Positions 21,943-22,686 of a stretch of 22,686 nucleotides of DNA are shown here, piece by piece. Position 1 is the first letter of the stretch. Every line of letters begins with the position of its first letter. This DNA is from an uncultured Eubacteriales bacterium (GTDB lineage Bacteria; Bacillota; Clostridia; Lachnospirales; Lachnospiraceae). Position numbers and translations under genes: made by a program. The notes below the pieces were generated by a model, which was given only the letters and a program-made list of their open reading frames with translations, was not told the origin of the DNA and ran no database searches. Location of the stretch: assembly GCA_900549105.1 (NCBI GenBank), contig URND01000039.1, positions 1-22,686 of the forward strand, given 5' to 3'.

Positions 21943-21978
21943 TTTTATATGGGTCTATTGTTTTATACGGGTCTATTC
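21943..21978. repeat. 18-bp tandem duplication carrying the stop codon
   Basis: Two adjacent copies (21943-21960 and 21961-21978) of TTTTATAYGGGTCTATTS differ at two positions. Read on the minus strand, each copy contains TAG in the same frame (21975-21973 and 21957-21955), so the methyltransferase gene has a doubled stop. Confidence 0.8.
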
Positions 21979-22686
21979 CCGGCTCCAGCGGCCGGAAGCG
22001 CCGCATGGAAGAACCAGTCCGTTGCCGGATACAGGCAATCCGACTTCATCGGAGATAACGCGGCCGCCGAATTTTGGAACTAATTCTGTGGACAGCATAT
22101 AGGTCAGCACTGCCGGCTGTAAACCGGTCGTATAGGAATTCACAAGATAAAACAGCGGTTGTTCGCTGAGAAGCTTTGTGCATAATTGGATAAATGGATA
22201 AATATTGGTTTCAATTTTCCATATTTCGCCTTTTGGACCGCGGCCATAGGATGGCGGGTCCATAATGATAGCATCGTAACTGTTTCCGCGTCGTATTTCC
22301 CTCTCGACAAATTTTACACAGTCATCAACAATCCAGCGAATGGGTGCATCAGCCAAACCGCTGGAACGGGCATTTTCTTTAGCCCAGGTGACCATTCCTT
22401 TCGAGGCATCCACATGGGTAACGCTGGCGCCGGCGGCTGCGGCGGCACAGGTAGCGCCACCTGTATAGGCAAAAAGATTTAATACCTTAATTGGGCGGTG
22501 AGCATCTCGAATCAGTTTGCTGAACCAGTCCCAGTTTGCGGCCTGTTCCGGGAAAAGCCCGGTGTGCTTGAAACTAAATGGCTTCAAATGAAAAGTAAGA
22601 CTGCCATAGTGGATAGCCCACTGTTCCGGCAGGTCAAAAAATTCCCACTGGCCGCCGCCTTTATTACTGCGGTGATAGTGGCCGTT
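21973..22686 (-). CDS. Class I SAM-dependent rRNA methyltransferase (RlmI-like), partial
   Basis: The C-terminal 237 residues of a COG1092/RlmI-type methyltransferase; the 5' end lies beyond the window. The visible part begins NGHYHRSNKGGGQWEFFD and runs without a stop; a TTG at 22587 is not a true start. Then come FKHTGLFPEQAANWDW, the SAM motif VLNLFAYTGGATCAAAAAG, the acidic HVDASKG, and the catalytic-type motif IIMDPPSYGRGPKGEIWK. It ends LPCGASGRWSRE. Family members methylate 23S rRNA, RlmI at a cytosine C5; other members of this group may differ, so the target is not fixed. Whether an N-terminal PUA-like domain is present cannot be seen. The gene is convergent to the HAD phosphatase and shares its terminator. 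Confidence 0.9.
   Translation of the reverse strand, partial: NGHYHRSNKGGGQWEFFDLPEQWAIHYGSLTFHLKPFSFKHTGLFPEQAANWDWFSKLIRDAHRPIKVLNLFAYTGGATCAAAAAGASVTHVDASKGMVTWAKENARSSGLADAPIRWIVDDCVKFVEREIRRGNSYDAIIMDPPSYGRGPKGEIWKIETNIYPFIQLCTKLLSEQPLFYLVNSYTTGLQPAVLTYMLSTELVPKFGGRVISDEVGLPVSGNGLVLPCGASGRWSRE

Noticed and set aside
1..22686. CRISPR array, prophage, insertion sequence or toxin-antitoxin pair
   Set aside because: No regularly spaced repeats, transposase or integrase motifs, phage genes or paired small toxin genes were seen on either strand.

Overview
The window reads as a chromosomal segment of an anaerobic, low-to-mid GC Gram-positive bacterium of the Clostridia, most likely a Lachnospiraceae-type gut organism. 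This is inferred from strong AGGAGG-type ribosome binding sites, sigma-A-like promoters with 17-base spacers, lipobox lipoproteins in place of periplasmic proteins, short intergenic gaps, and the gene families present (DUF5685, a J-domain protein with a cysteine tail, a propionate CoA-transferase-like enzyme, radical SAM). Almost all genes are on the plus strand; only the last, partial gene is on the minus strand. I saw no phage, transposase, CRISPR array, tRNA or rRNA.

Layout. (1) 181-5378: a tight five-gene operon coding for a CbiK-like chelatase lipoprotein, a membrane-anchored protein with two NEAT-like domains, a solute-binding lipoprotein, a FecCD-type permease and an ATPase with an extra C-terminal domain. 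Together they look like a surface-to-cytoplasm uptake route for a metal-tetrapyrrole (heme or a corrinoid precursor) or its metal. (2) 5496-6803: O-acetylhomoserine sulfhydrylase with its own terminator. (3) 6869-10862: a nitroreductase and an HD-domain protein behind a good promoter, then acetolactate synthase large and small subunits (branched-chain amino acids) and a TetR-type regulator closed by a perfect-stem terminator. (4) 10863-12590: a mostly non-coding gap with a possible decayed small ORF, then a radical SAM/SPASM-type protein of unknown substrate. (5) 12604-14213: a threonine aldolase-like PLP enzyme overlapping a GreA-type transcript cleavage factor, behind a near-consensus promoter.

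(6) 14246-16152: a three-gene operon of unknown function (membrane zinc ribbon, DUF5685, J-domain/TPR protein with a seven-cysteine tail), the least understood unit here. (7) 16224-17938: an acyl-CoA/acetate CoA-transferase of the propionate CoA-transferase type with its own promoter and terminator. (8) 18027-19947: an ECF-type sigma factor with a one-pass membrane anti-sigma partner, followed by a long structured RNA hairpin. (9) 20091-21864: a CoA-pyrophosphatase-like Nudix enzyme, an unrecognised small protein and a YjjG-like HAD phosphatase, meeting a convergent rRNA methyltransferase gene at a bidirectional terminator.

Most genes are ordinary metabolism and housekeeping. The best candidates for undescribed biology are the chelatase/NEAT/ABC operon, the DUF5685/J-domain operon and the radical SAM gene. 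All functional statements come from reading motifs; no database search was run.
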